Assembly: GCA_040080215.1 (NCBI GenBank) | Contig: JBEBIT010000006.1 | Span: 1-64,000 of the forward strand | From: CAIUGU01 sp040080215 | GTDB lineage: Bacteria; Pseudomonadota; Gammaproteobacteria; Steroidobacterales; Steroidobacteraceae | Direction: 5' to 3' | Length of the DNA: 64,000 nucleotides | Shown: in pieces, positions 11,949 through 20,363 of the stretch | Layout: every line of letters begins with the position of its first letter | Numbering within the stretch: position 1 is the first letter of the stretch | The notes under the pieces: generated by a model | What the model was told of the DNA's origin: nothing | The model's database searches: none | The model's input: the letters and a program-made list of their open reading frames with translations, nothing else | Translations under genes and position numbers: made by a program

Positions 11949-11984
11949 GGCCGGCAGGGTTTGCTCCTTGCCGGCCTTTTCTTT
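11949..11984 (+). terminator. Rho-independent terminator after rhlE
   Basis: An 8-bp perfect stem, GGCCGGCA / TGCCGGCC (11949-11956 with 11969-11976), encloses a 12-nt loop and is followed by TTTTCTTT. It lies 30 bp after the helicase stop and just before the convergent corA stop. Confidence 0.85.
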
Positions 11985-11989
11985 GGCCG

Positions 11990-12955
11990 CTAGATCCAGC
12001 GCGCCTTCCGCAGCCGGTAGAAGATGGCACCGTCGATTGCCGCCATGATGCCGACCGCGAGGCCGTAGCCGTACTTCCAGTCGAGTTCGGGCATGTGCGT
12101 GAAGTTCATGCCGTAGATGCCGGCGATCAGCGTCGGTACCGCAATGAGCGCGCCGTACGCGGCGAGGCGCTTCATGGTGTCGTTCTCCTGCAGCTGGATC
12201 ATCGACAGGTTCACCGAGATCGCGGTGCCGATTGTTTCCCGAATGTTTTCCGCTTCCTGGTTCAGGCGCAACAGGTGGTCGTAGATGTCGCGGAAATACT
12301 CGCGGATCCCGTTGCAGACACTGGGAACCCGCCCGCCTGTCAGGTTACCGGTGCTTTCGAGCAGGGGCGCCACCGCATGCTTCACTTGCATCAGTCGCTG
12401 CTTCAGGGCGTACAGTGATTCGATGTTGCCGCGGGGTGACGTGTTGTCGAAGATCCGCTCTTCGATACCCTCAAGCTCGTTCTCGAGCGCTTCGAGGACC
12501 GGGAAGTAGCGGTCCACCACCGCGTCCATCAACGCATACAGCACGTAGCCCGAACCGTTGCGCAGCAGCTCGGGCTCACGTTCGCAGCGGGCGCGGACGT
12601 CCTGAAAGCCCTTTTCAGCGCGGTTGCGTACCGACAGCACGTAGTTCGGGCCCACGAAGATGTCGACCTCTCCAACCCGAAGGTCGGGGCCGTCCGGTTC
12701 GATCATGTGGAGGACGACAAACAGGGAGTCGCCGTACTCTTCGATCTTGGGCCGCTGGTGGCCGTGGCGAGCGTCCTCCACTGCAAGGGGGTGGAGGCCA
12801 AATTCCTCCTGCATCTGGTCCAACGTGGAGGCGTCGGGTTCCTGCAGGGCGACCCAGACGAAACAGTCCGGCCGGCCTATGTATTCATGGACTTCGTTGG
12901 ACTGGATTTCCGCAATACGGACGCCGTTCTGGTAGACGACGCAATTGATCAGCAT
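11990..12955 (-). CDS. corA: Magnesium/cobalt transporter CorA
   Basis: Pentameric inner-membrane channel for Mg2+ and Co2+. The 321-residue protein has a large soluble N-terminal domain, a long stalk helix and two C-terminal transmembrane segments separated by the signature YGMNF loop (IYGMNFTHMPELD). It ends in a short basic tail (RLRKARWI). The start at 12955 (MLINCVVYQNG) matches the family; 52 upstream in-frame codons are low-complexity and rejected. The gene is probably independent of the flagellar genes behind it, since 213 bp separate it from flgN. Confidence 0.95.
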   Translation of the reverse strand: MLINCVVYQNGVRIAEIQSNEVHEYIGRPDCFVWVALQEPDASTLDQMQEEFGLHPLAVEDARHGHQRPKIEEYGDSLFVVLHMIEPDGPDLRVGEVDIFVGPNYVLSVRNRAEKGFQDVRARCEREPELLRNGSGYVLYALMDAVVDRYFPVLEALENELEGIEERIFDNTSPRGNIESLYALKQRLMQVKHAVAPLLESTGNLTGGRVPSVCNGIREYFRDIYDHLLRLNQEAENIRETIGTAISVNLSMIQLQENDTMKRLAAYGALIAVPTLIAGIYGMNFTHMPELDWKYGYGLAVGIMAAIDGAIFYRLRKARWI

Positions 12956-13140
12956 GATCGCCCCCGATCGAACGTGAAGGCTCTGGCAGCGATTGCCCGG
13001 GCCTGGCTGGCGCGGTGGGAGAATAGCAGGAACGAAAGCGCGGTTGCGGGGGCGTGCCGTGGAGGTGGAATCAGGGATGGCGCCAGCGGCGAGGGATATA
13101 GAGGCAGGCACAAGCCAGCGTGCGCCGGTCTCCAGCCAGG

Positions 13141-13159
13141 AAACGCGGGGGAACCCGCG
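13141..13159 (-). terminator. Possible weak terminator after flgN
   Basis: On the minus strand CGCGGG-TTCC-CCCGCG is followed by only three T residues, about 10 nt beyond the flgN stop. The stem is GC-rich but short and the T-run is poor, so this may be only a pause or mRNA-end structure. Confidence 0.3.
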
Positions 13160-13168
13160 AAGCGGGGA

Positions 13169-13678
13169 TCAAGCCTGGGCTAGCGTATGTCGGGAAGACT
13201 GGCGGGTCATTCCGCCCTGGGCGCTGTAGACGGTCGAATTGCGATTGCCGCCGGTCAGGACTCCGAGCAGCCCTTCGACCCGTCGCAGTCTGGCGGTGAC
13301 GAGCGCGCCGTTCCGTTGATTCAATTGTTGGCAGCGACCTGCCTTTTCGAGGCACGTGGACCACTTCGTTGCCAGTCCATTGGCGGGATCGCACCAGCGA
13401 AGCAGGTGGCCGAGTCCTTCGGCATCCGCACTGAATCCCAGCATCTTGCACAACGAGCGCCGTTCTTCATCGATGCGAAGCAGGGAAGAGATGCATCCCT
13501 GGCGGGCATTGCCCGCCTCTTCGATGGCGTCCACGTTGCCGTCTTCCAGCAGTCCGTGTTCCTTGGTGAGCAGGACTTCAAGCTGGGCGAGCGTGCGCCA
13601 TTCGTCGCCGAGCAGCTGCTCGACGTGCTGGCGAGTGAGCATCGGATCCAGCTGCTTGCCGTTCACCTTGCTGTTCAT
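13169..13678 (-). CDS. flgN: FlgN, chaperone for hook-filament junction proteins
   Basis: Cytoplasmic export chaperone for FlgK and FlgL. The 169-residue sequence is largely helical, with the FlgN pattern of a leucine-rich first half (LLTKEHGLLED, RIDEERRSLCKMLGF) and a helical second half containing CQQLNQRNGALV. Identification rests mainly on this pattern and on its position directly after flgM in the order flgA-flgM-flgN. Transcription probably comes from the sigma-28 promoter before flgM and from flgA. Confidence 0.85.
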   Translation of the reverse strand: MNSKVNGKQLDPMLTRQHVEQLLGDEWRTLAQLEVLLTKEHGLLEDGNVDAIEEAGNARQGCISSLLRIDEERRSLCKMLGFSADAEGLGHLLRWCDPANGLATKWSTCLEKAGRCQQLNQRNGALVTARLRRVEGLLGVLTGGNRNSTVYSAQGGMTRQSSRHTLAQA

Positions 13679-13708
13679 GGATTCTGTACTGACGCCCCGG
13701 GTCTTCCG

Positions 13709-14029
13709 TTACTTGGGCAGGACGCTGGAGAGTTGGTCTTCCATCCGCAGCAGCTTGTCGGCGACGCGGGTTGCATCAACCTTGTATGTGCCACCGTCGA
13801 TGGCCGAACGCAGCGCCGCGACCCGCGCCTCGTCGATGACGGGCTGGTCCTTGAGTGCCTGTTCAAGCGCAGCGAGTTGCTTCGCCGACCCCGTGATCTG
13901 CACCGGGTCTGCACCTGCGATCTTTGTTCCTGCCGTGGCGTCTGTGGCGGCATCGTTGCCCTTGCGCTGGACGGAACCCGTTCCGACCTGGACAGGGCGG
14001 CTTTCAAACCCGTTGATATTGTGAGGCAC
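13709..14029 (-). CDS. flgM: FlgM, anti-sigma-28 factor
   Basis: Anti-sigma factor that holds FliA inactive until the hook is complete and FlgM is exported. The 106-residue product starts at a GTG with PHNINGFESRPV, close to the usual FlgM opening. The disordered middle is followed by the sigma-binding C-terminal helices (VAALRSAIDGGTYKVDATRVADKLLRMEDQL). A sigma-28-type promoter sits just upstream, so free FliA would raise FlgM synthesis, the usual feedback. Its partner fliA is encoded at about 50.4 kb. Confidence 0.93.
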   Translation of the reverse strand: MPHNINGFESRPVQVGTGSVQRKGNDAATDATAGTKIAGADPVQITGSAKQLAALEQALKDQPVIDEARVAALRSAIDGGTYKVDATRVADKLLRMEDQLSSVLPK

Positions 14030-14066
14030 GTTGTGTCTCTCCGTTTACTCTTAACTCTTGCAGTAG

Positions 14067-14093
14067 GTAACGGCCGCGAGCAGGAGAACTTTA
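14067..14093 (-). promoter_or_regulatory. Sigma-28 (FliA) promoter of flgM-flgN
   Basis: On the minus strand TAAAGTTC, an 11-bp spacer and GCCGTTAC match the sigma-28 consensus TAAAGTTT-N11-GCCGATAA at 13 of 16 positions. The element fits between the flgA stop and the flgM start. Confidence 0.85.
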
Positions 14094-14109
14094 GGGGGTT
14101 GCCGGGTGC

Positions 14110-14874
14110 TCATGGCGTGATCCTTACTATATCGGCGCTTTCAACCATCCCTTCAACGATCCGGGAAGAGTTCAGGTTCTGGACCCGGATCCGATCCGCC
14201 GTTCCCCCATCGGCAAGTGCCCGGCCGTTGGCGCGGACTTCGATCCCGCCCACCGCGGCCAGCAAGGTGACCTGCTGTCCTTTCTTTACCAGGACGTCCA
14301 CGGCCAATTCGTCGTTGCCGAGAACCGTGCCAGGCGACAAGGCTCGCTTGGCATGCCTTCCGGTCAGGTCCTCGACCGCTGCAACATAATGCGTCGCAAG
14401 GCCGGGGACCCGCAATACCTGGGACTCCACATCGGCCTGGCCGACGCCGCTCCCCCGGGATACCGTCCGCGTGGTGACGAGGACCGGACCTTCCGATTCG
14501 AGCAGCACGGGAACGTACACCGTCCAGGGTGTTCCCTGGGAGCAACTCACCCCGACCGTGGTTCGCGCGGCAAGCACGCTACCCGGAGGGCGATTTGCGG
14601 CCAGCGTCCCGGCACAGCGTGCGAGTCGCAGCCGGGAATCGAGATGACCGGCAGTCACGATGACCGAACGACCCGTGATCTTCGCGGGTCCCTCGGCTTG
14701 CGACCGGATGAGATCCTCGGCAACGCTGCGAATCTCGTCGAGTGATTGAAGGTCGACTTGGGCGGCAGCCGCGCCGCCGAAGGAGCAGGCCAGCAGCGTT
14801 GAGCAAGTGATAATGAGCAGCTTGCTTGAGGCCGCGTTTGCGAGAGCGCGCTGCATGCGTCGGGTTGTTGACAT
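14110..14874 (-). CDS. flgA: FlgA, P-ring assembly chaperone
   Basis: Periplasmic chaperone for assembly of the FlgI P-ring. The 254-residue product from the ATG at 14874 has a basic N-terminus, a hydrophobic signal segment (LLIITCSTLLACSFG) ending near AAAAQ, and a C-terminal SAF/ChapFlgA domain (GTVLGNDELAVDVLVKKGQQV, then GIEVRANGRALADG). A TTG 37 codons upstream would extend it, but the extension adds no known feature. The ATG at 14856 is another option. No clear promoter was found for it in the divergent region shared with flgB. Confidence 0.9.
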   Translation of the reverse strand: MSTTRRMQRALANAASSKLLIITCSTLLACSFGGAAAAQVDLQSLDEIRSVAEDLIRSQAEGPAKITGRSVIVTAGHLDSRLRLARCAGTLAANRPPGSVLAARTTVGVSCSQGTPWTVYVPVLLESEGPVLVTTRTVSRGSGVGQADVESQVLRVPGLATHYVAAVEDLTGRHAKRALSPGTVLGNDELAVDVLVKKGQQVTLLAAVGGIEVRANGRALADGGTADRIRVQNLNSSRIVEGMVESADIVRITP

Positions 14875-15097
14875 GCCGAGTACATAAGCAAGCGCCATGC
14901 CAAGCACAGCCAGAAGGGCCCTCGCGGCGCCGCATGCGCGGTCGCAACTGCGACGTAAGCCCGGCGCTTGCGATGCGTGCGTCAATTAAAGATCGGAATG
15001 TGCTCGCCGATGATGCTTCCACCACTCGATCGCGCTCTTGCGATCCCCTTCCTGCGACCATTCCTGGCCGGCAGGCGGCAATCCTTTGCCACCTGCC

Positions 15098-15113
15098 TGT
15101 GTCGTGCTTCACG
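15098..15113. promoter_or_regulatory. TGTGT-N6-TCACG palindrome upstream of the flgB sigma-54 promoter
   Basis: TGTGTCGTGCTTCACG matches 8 of the 10 fixed positions of TGTGA-N6-TCACA. Its centre lies about 64 bp before the -24 GG of the flgB promoter. Closely placed relatives precede two other sigma-54 promoters in this window (see 32693 and 40662). It could be a CRP/Clp-family site or an activator-binding site. Confidence 0.45.
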
Positions 15114-15167
15114 GATTTGAAGCCGGCTCGGTCCTCGAAGCCCGCACATCGCCTTGCTTTCGGCAGG

Positions 15168-15183
15168 TGGCACGCCGCTTGCT
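15168..15183 (+). promoter_or_regulatory. Sigma-54 promoter of the flgB operon
   Basis: TGGCACGCCGCTTGCT has the -24 TGGCACG and -12 TTGCT boxes with exactly 10 bp between GG and GC, a full match to the RpoN consensus. Transcription should begin about 12 bp downstream, near 15194. The flgB ATG follows at 15222. Confidence 0.92.
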
Positions 15184-15221
15184 AGATGTTCCGCCAGAAA
15201 AGTTTTCTGACGGAGACGGCG

Positions 15222-15626
15222 ATGCCCGCGAATCTCGACAGCTATCTCGGAGTCCATGCCGCCGCCCTGCAAGTCAGGTCGCGACGCACGGAGCTGCTTG
15301 CCACGAATCTGGCGAATGCCGATACACCCGGCTACCAGGCCCGCGACATTGATTTCCGCAAGGCGTTGGCGCATGCCGCCACCCAATCGCCTTCCGCCGT
15401 AACCATGCAGGCCACCCACGCTGGCCACTTGCAGACCGCAAAAGCCACAGAAGCGGACGCGGACCTCCTTTATAGAACGCCGCTGGCGCCGTCCATCGAT
15501 GGCAATACCGTCGATGTGCAGCTCGAGCAGGCCGCTTTCGCGGAGAACGCCGTGAGGTACCAGGCCACCTTGTCGTTCCTGAGCTCCAAATTCCGCGGAC
15601 TCATGACCGCGATCACCGGGCAATGA
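15222..15626 (+). CDS. flgB: FlgB, proximal rod protein
   Basis: Subunit of the proximal flagellar rod, which links the MS-ring to the distal rod. The 134-residue protein starts MPANLDSYLG and has the rod/hook-family N-terminal motif ELLATNLANADTPGYQARD. The C-terminal helix (YQATLSFLSSKFRGLMTAITG) pairs with it in the axial coiled coil. A GGAG lies 8 nt before this ATG. An upstream in-frame ATG at 15186 would place the start almost at the expected transcription start, so it is not used. It is the first gene of flgBCDEFGHIJKL. Confidence 0.95.
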   Translation: MPANLDSYLGVHAAALQVRSRRTELLATNLANADTPGYQARDIDFRKALAHAATQSPSAVTMQATHAGHLQTAKATEADADLLYRTPLAPSIDGNTVDVQLEQAAFAENAVRYQATLSFLSSKFRGLMTAITGQ

Positions 15627-15689
15627 GCCGGCGTTCCCATTCACCCCATTCACGGCAAGCAGCACGGATAGAACCAGGGCGTAACGAAC

Positions 15690-16103
15690 ATGTCGTCATT
15701 CAAGATCTTCGACATCGCAGGATCGGGCATGAGTGCCCAGTCGGTACGGCTCAATACGACCGCGAGCAATCTGGCCAACGCCGACAGCGTCAGTGGCGAT
15801 CCGAGCAAGGTGTACCGCGCGCGTCATCCGCTGTTCGCTGCGATCAAGGCCGGCATGGGGCCCGATCAGAGTGCTGCCGCCGTCAGGGTGCTCGGCATTA
15901 CAGAGAACCAGGCGCCGGCGACGGCGCGCTATGAGCCAGGCAATCCGTTGGCGGACGCGGAAGGCAACGTGTATGCGCCCAACGTCAATGTCGTCGAGGA
16001 AATGGTGGACATGATTTCCGCCTCCCGGGCTTACCAGAACAATGTCGAAGTCATGAATACCTCGAAAGAGATGCTCCTGGCGACCCTGAAGCTCGGCCAG
16101 TAA
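15690..16103 (+). CDS. flgC: FlgC, proximal rod protein
   Basis: Second proximal-rod subunit. The 137-residue product has the N-terminal axial motif SVRLNTTASNLANADSVSG and the characteristic C-terminus VNVVEEMVDMISASRAYQNN followed by a helix ending LKLGQ. Its length is typical. It is separated from flgB by 63 bp and followed closely by flgD. Confidence 0.96.
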   Translation: MSSFKIFDIAGSGMSAQSVRLNTTASNLANADSVSGDPSKVYRARHPLFAAIKAGMGPDQSAAAVRVLGITENQAPATARYEPGNPLADAEGNVYAPNVNVVEEMVDMISASRAYQNNVEVMNTSKEMLLATLKLGQ

Positions 16104-16130
16104 CCGAACCGCCACAAGAGGAAACGATCC

Positions 16131-16802
16131 ATGGCAAGCACAGATCCAATTGCCGCTCTCGCCCCCCAGACCCAGGTGGCCGCAAATGCATCGAAGAAGA
16201 AGGCCACCGATCTCGGCATCGAGGACTTCCTTGCGTTGATGACAGCGCAGCTCAAGAACCAGGATCCGATGAAGCCGCTCGACAGCACCGAGTTCGTGGC
16301 GCAGCTGGCCCAGTTCGGCACGGTTTCTGGCGTACAGAGCATGCAGACCTCTTTGTCCAATCTGACCGATTCGATGCGGTCCGCGCAGGCTCTGCAGGGG
16401 ACTGGACTGGTTGGGCACGATGTATTGGCCACGGCAAGTTCGGTAGCGCTGTCGGCGGGTAGCCCGGTGCGCGGTGCGCTCGAAATACCTGTCGGTACTG
16501 CATCCGTGCAGCTTGCAGTGAAGGACTCGAGCGGACAGGTCGTGCGCAACATGACGATCCCCGCAGTCGCCGGTAACACGGAGTTTGTATGGGATGGTCT
16601 GGATGATCGCGGGGTGGCTGTGCCAACCGGCTCCTACCAGATCAATGCTGTCGCCAATATCGGTGGCAACAATCAAGCACTTGATGTGCTGCTTGCCGGA
16701 CGCGTGTCCAGCGTCACCATCGATGCGGCCGGCACTGGGCTTACGCTCAATACCTCGGCGATAGGGCCGCTGTCTCTGGCAGATGTTCGCCGCGTGATGT
16801 AG
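16131..16802 (+). CDS. flgD: FlgD, hook-capping (hook assembly) protein
   Basis: Scaffold that caps the growing hook and is later discarded. The 223-residue protein shows the FlgD N-terminal signature DFLALMTAQLKNQDPMKPLDSTEF split over residues about 33-58, and then a beta-sandwich region with the FLG-type GQVVRNMTIPA and FVWDGLDDRG motifs. The N-terminal part is the export signal. It is encoded between rod and hook genes as usual. Confidence 0.95.
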   Translation: MASTDPIAALAPQTQVAANASKKKATDLGIEDFLALMTAQLKNQDPMKPLDSTEFVAQLAQFGTVSGVQSMQTSLSNLTDSMRSAQALQGTGLVGHDVLATASSVALSAGSPVRGALEIPVGTASVQLAVKDSSGQVVRNMTIPAVAGNTEFVWDGLDDRGVAVPTGSYQINAVANIGGNNQALDVLLAGRVSSVTIDAAGTGLTLNTSAIGPLSLADVRRVM

Positions 16803-16844
16803 TCCCAATAACTTTAACCAATAGACAACCAGGAGTATCCAACC

Positions 16845-18065
16845 ATGTCATTCGGCATCGCCTTGAGCGGTATCAATGCGGCCCAGACAGAGCTGAGCGT
16901 CACCGCGAACAATATAGCCAACTCCGCGACGACAGGCTTCAAGCAGTCGCGCTCCGAGTTTGCGGAGATGTTCGCCGTCTCCCCTCAGGGTGTGGGACGG
17001 ACGCAGGCCGGAAACGGCGTCAAGGTCGCGGCAGTCGCGCAACAGTTCACGCAAGGCAACATCAACACGACCAACAACAGCATGGATCTTGCGATGAGTG
17101 GTCCCGGCTTCTTTATCCTGAGTGACGGAGGCGCCGCTGCCTACACGCGAGCCGGGGCGTTTCAGATCGACAAGAGCGGTTACGTGGTAAACAGTCAGGA
17201 TCAGCGCATGCAGGTCTATCCGGCTTCCGGGTCGAGTGGTCTATTCAATACCAGCACACTGTCGGATCTCCGGCTCCTGACCAGCGAGAGTCCGCCAGCG
17301 GCGACAGCCAATGTGGAGACGGTATTCAACCTCACTGCAAATGCCTCCCAGCCGATTGTGTCGACCTTTGATCCGGCTGATCCATCGAGTTACAACAACG
17401 CGACATCGTTGACGGTATTCGATTCATTGGGCGCCGCACACACGGCCAGCATGTACTTCGTCAAGACCGCGAATCCGAATGAGTGGCAGTCAAGCTTGTA
17501 TGTAGACGGCGCAGCGGTCGGGACAGCGCAGACTCTGCAGTATTCCAACACTGGAGCGCTGACCACGCCGACGAACGGCCAGGTGGCCTTCCCTGCATAT
17601 ACGCCGGCGACGGGTGCGGCCCCCATTACCCTCAACTTCGATCTGTCGCGCACCACCCAGTATGGCGATACGTTCAATGTCACGTCGGTTACCCAGGATG
17701 GATTTACCACGGGTCGTCTGATCGGCATCGACATCGATTCCACCGGAATCGTGCAGGCGCGTTTCACGAATGGCCGCTCACTGGAGATGGGCCAGGTGGC
17801 CATTGCGAACTTCGCAAATACGCAGGGACTGCAGCAGCTTGGCAATACAACGTGGGCCGAAACGTTCGGTTCTGGCCAAGCTCTAAAAGGTCAGGCAGGC
17901 AACTCAGGCTTCGGCCTCATCCAGAGTGGGGCGCTCGAGTCCTCGAACGTCGATATCACCGCCCAGCTAGTCAACATGATTACGGCGCAGCGCAACTTTC
18001 AGGCGAACGCTCAGATGATCCAGACGGCGGACCAAGTTACACAGACCATCATCAACATCCGGTAA
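16845..18065 (+). CDS. flgE: FlgE, flagellar hook protein
   Basis: Structural subunit of the hook, the universal joint. The 406-residue protein carries the N-terminal axial motif SVTANNIANSATTGFKQSR, a long central domain exposed on the hook surface, and the C-terminal motif LESSNVDITAQLVNMITAQR. Length is normal for a hook protein. A well-placed AGGAG precedes the ATG. The tail contains the usual heptad helix ending TIINIR. Confidence 0.97.
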   Translation: MSFGIALSGINAAQTELSVTANNIANSATTGFKQSRSEFAEMFAVSPQGVGRTQAGNGVKVAAVAQQFTQGNINTTNNSMDLAMSGPGFFILSDGGAAAYTRAGAFQIDKSGYVVNSQDQRMQVYPASGSSGLFNTSTLSDLRLLTSESPPAATANVETVFNLTANASQPIVSTFDPADPSSYNNATSLTVFDSLGAAHTASMYFVKTANPNEWQSSLYVDGAAVGTAQTLQYSNTGALTTPTNGQVAFPAYTPATGAAPITLNFDLSRTTQYGDTFNVTSVTQDGFTTGRLIGIDIDSTGIVQARFTNGRSLEMGQVAIANFANTQGLQQLGNTTWAETFGSGQALKGQAGNSGFGLIQSGALESSNVDITAQLVNMITAQRNFQANAQMIQTADQVTQTIINIR

Positions 18066-18072
18066 CTGAATC

Positions 18073-18813
18073 ATGGACCGTTTCCTGTACGTCTCGATGA
18101 CCGGCGCCAAGGAGACCCTTCGCGCGCAGGCCGCCAACAACCACAACCTGGCGAACGCCAGCACGACGGGGTTTCGGGCGGATCTGTCTGCCATGCAAAG
18201 CCGTGCCGTTGCCGGTTCGGGCTTTGCATCGCGCGTCTATGCAACGGACTCGACGACCGGATGGGACCAGACCTCGGGAGCGATGCAGGCAACGGGGCAC
18301 GACCTCGACATTGCCGTCCAGGGAGAGGGATGGCTTGCGGTGCAGGGCAAGGATGGTCAGGAAGCTTATACGCGCGCGGGCGATCTGCGTGTCGATCCGA
18401 GCGGGATGCTGCTGAACGGTGCTGGACATCCGGTACTGGCGGACGGCGGTCCCATCACGGTGCCAGCGCATTCGGCAGTGGCTGTCGCCTCGGACGGCAC
18501 AGTTTCCATCGTCCCAGTCGGTCAGGGGCCCGAGACGATGGCCACCGTGGGCAGGATCAAGCTCGTCAATCCACCCGCAGGCACGATGGTGCGCGGCGAG
18601 GACGGCCTGTTCCGCACGAACAACGGGGCCCCGGCTCCTGCCGACGCGAGTGTCCACGTGTCGTCCGGCGTGCTTGAAAGCAGCAACGTGAACGTGGCGG
18701 ACGCGATGGTGAACATGATCGAACTCTCGCGCCACTTCGACCTGCAGGTCAAGGCGATGCGCACCGCCGAGGAAAATGGGCAGTCCTCCGCGCAGCTACT
18801 CAGGCTCGGCTAA
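18073..18813 (+). CDS. flgF: FlgF, proximal rod protein
   Basis: Proximal-rod component of the flagellar axial family. The 246-residue product opens MDRFLYVSMTGAKETL with the axial motif NNHNLANASTTGFRAD. It has the EAYTRAGDLRVDPSGML block shared by FlgF and FlgG, and a C-terminal ESSNVNVADAMVNMIELSRHF motif. It differs from FlgG in the N-terminus and shorter middle. It lies between flgE and flgG, seven bases after the flgE stop. Confidence 0.95.
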   Translation: MDRFLYVSMTGAKETLRAQAANNHNLANASTTGFRADLSAMQSRAVAGSGFASRVYATDSTTGWDQTSGAMQATGHDLDIAVQGEGWLAVQGKDGQEAYTRAGDLRVDPSGMLLNGAGHPVLADGGPITVPAHSAVAVASDGTVSIVPVGQGPETMATVGRIKLVNPPAGTMVRGEDGLFRTNNGAPAPADASVHVSSGVLESSNVNVADAMVNMIELSRHFDLQVKAMRTAEENGQSSAQLLRLG

Positions 18814-18845
18814 CACTGCCTTACTGAATACCAGGAAGCACAACC

Positions 18846-19631
18846 ATGAATCCCGCACTTTGGGCCGCAAAAACCGGTCTTGATGCACAGCAGACACGCA
18901 TGACCGTGGTGTCGCACAACCTTGCCAACGTCAATACGAGCGGCTTCAAGAAGGGCCGCGCGGTCTTCGAGGACCTGCTGTACCAGAACGTCCGGCAAGT
19001 CGGTGCAGCCACGTCCCAGGATACGCAGGCCCCTTCCGGCCTGGCGCTCGGCACCGGCGTGCGGGTCGTGGCTACCGAGAAGCTCTACACGCAGGGTAGC
19101 CTGAGCCAGACGGGCAACTCGATGGACCTTGCCATCCAGGGGCGCGGCTTCTTCCAGGTGCTGCTCCCCGACGGGACGTTCGGTTACACCCGTGATGGCA
19201 GCTTCCAGGTGAATTCACAGGGCGAACTGGTTACCTCCAGCGGTTATCGCGTCCAGCCCGGAATCAACATCCCTGCGGGCGCACAGACCGTGACGATTGG
19301 TGCAGACGGTGTCATCACCGCGCAGATCGCGGGTCAGGCTGCTCCGACTACGGTGGGCACGATCCAGCTCAGCGACTTCGTGAATCCTGCGGGCCTGCAG
19401 GCGCGTGGTGAAAACCTGGCGCTCGAGACGGCCGCAAGCGGTCCGGCTCAAACGAGTACGCCCGGCCTGAATGGTCTCGGCACCGTGCAGCAGGGTGCCG
19501 TTGAAAGTTCGAACGTCAACGTGGTCGAAGAAATGGTGAACATGATCGAGACGCAGCGCGCGTACGAGATGAATACCAAGGCTATTTCGACCACGGACCA
19601 GATGCTGCAGTACCTGAGTAACAACCTGTGA
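18846..19631 (+). CDS. flgG: FlgG, distal rod protein
   Basis: Main subunit of the distal rod that crosses the peptidoglycan and the L/P rings. The 261 residues match the highly conserved length. MNPALWAAKTGLDAQQTRM is followed by SHNLANVNTSGFKKGRA, FGYTRDGSFQVNSQGELVT and ESSNVNVVEEMVNMIETQRA. The gene ends with a TGA that overlaps the GTG start of flgH (GTGA), indicating translational coupling. Confidence 0.97.
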   Translation: MNPALWAAKTGLDAQQTRMTVVSHNLANVNTSGFKKGRAVFEDLLYQNVRQVGAATSQDTQAPSGLALGTGVRVVATEKLYTQGSLSQTGNSMDLAIQGRGFFQVLLPDGTFGYTRDGSFQVNSQGELVTSSGYRVQPGINIPAGAQTVTIGADGVITAQIAGQAAPTTVGTIQLSDFVNPAGLQARGENLALETAASGPAQTSTPGLNGLGTVQQGAVESSNVNVVEEMVNMIETQRAYEMNTKAISTTDQMLQYLSNNL

Positions 19632-20350
19632 GCGAACTCGAGATTACCGGGCTCTATCCAGCCAGCTTGACCGTGCCGCGCGCCGTGTCCAGGTCCGCGC
19701 TCCTCATTTCGGCTTTCGCGCTGCTGTCAGCCTGCGTCAGCGCGCCTCACATCGACGACTTCGCGGCGTCCTGGCCCGACGAGCCCGAATCGTCCGTGGC
19801 CAGCAATGGCGCGATCTTTCAGGCGGGTCACGACATCGCACTGTTCGAGAATGCGATCGCGCGGCGCGTGGGCGACACAGTCACGATTCATCTCGTCGAG
19901 AAGACGAACGCCAGCAAGAGCTCGAGCACAACGACCAGCAAGACATCCACGGCGGACATGAGCGCGCCGACCATTGCTGGCTTGCCCGTGACGGTCAATG
20001 GCACCGAAGTCCTCAAGATGGGGGTGGACAACCAGACGGCCTTTGACGGGTCTGGCGACAGCAGCCAGAGCAACCGGCTTGAGGGCGACATCACGGTGAC
20101 GGTGGCGCGTCGCCTCGCGAACGGCAACCTGCTGGTTCGCGGGCAGAAGTGGATCGCCATCAACCAGGGCAAGGAATACGTGAGGATCCAGGGAATCATC
20201 CGTCCCGTGGACATTGCGCCGGACAACTCGGTGCCCTCGAGCAAGGTGGCCGACGCATTGATTTCCTATGGCGGGCAGGGCGTGCTGGCGGATGCCAATT
20301 CCAAGGGCTGGCTGATGCGCTTCTTCGACAAGCCGTGGGCGCCGTTCTGA
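19628..20350 (+). CDS. flgH: FlgH, L-ring lipoprotein
   Basis: Outer-membrane lipoprotein forming the L-ring bushing. The 240-residue product (GTG start at 19628) has a hydrophobic signal and lipobox LLSACVS at about residues 33-39, so it would be lipidated and sorted to the outer membrane. The conserved FlgH core follows: VGDTVTIHLVEKTNASKS, GDITVTVARRLANGNLLVRGQKWI and a C-terminal FFDKPWAPF. The N-terminus before the signal is unusually long, so a later start is possible. Lnt encoded upstream would complete its acylation. Confidence 0.94.
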   Translation: MSELEITGLYPASLTVPRAVSRSALLISAFALLSACVSAPHIDDFAASWPDEPESSVASNGAIFQAGHDIALFENAIARRVGDTVTIHLVEKTNASKSSSTTTSKTSTADMSAPTIAGLPVTVNGTEVLKMGVDNQTAFDGSGDSSQSNRLEGDITVTVARRLANGNLLVRGQKWIAINQGKEYVRIQGIIRPVDIAPDNSVPSSKVADALISYGGQGVLADANSKGWLMRFFDKPWAPF

Positions 20351-20363
20351 GGCCGTGAAGACA

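Larger units (their letters stand above)
14875..15221. other. Divergent flgA/flgB regulatory region
   Basis: No gene is seen in these 347 bp. On the flgB side it carries a palindrome (15098-15113) and a near-perfect sigma-54 promoter (15168-15183). On the flgA side the best -24/-12 look-alike on the minus strand has 9 rather than 10 bp between GG and GC, so the flgA promoter remains unassigned. Confidence 0.6.

Noticed and set aside
15075..15092. Minus-strand TGGCA...TTGC look-alike that could have been the flgA sigma-54 promoter
   Set aside because: Only 9 bp lie between GG and GC; the 10-bp spacing is essentially invariant for sigma-54.
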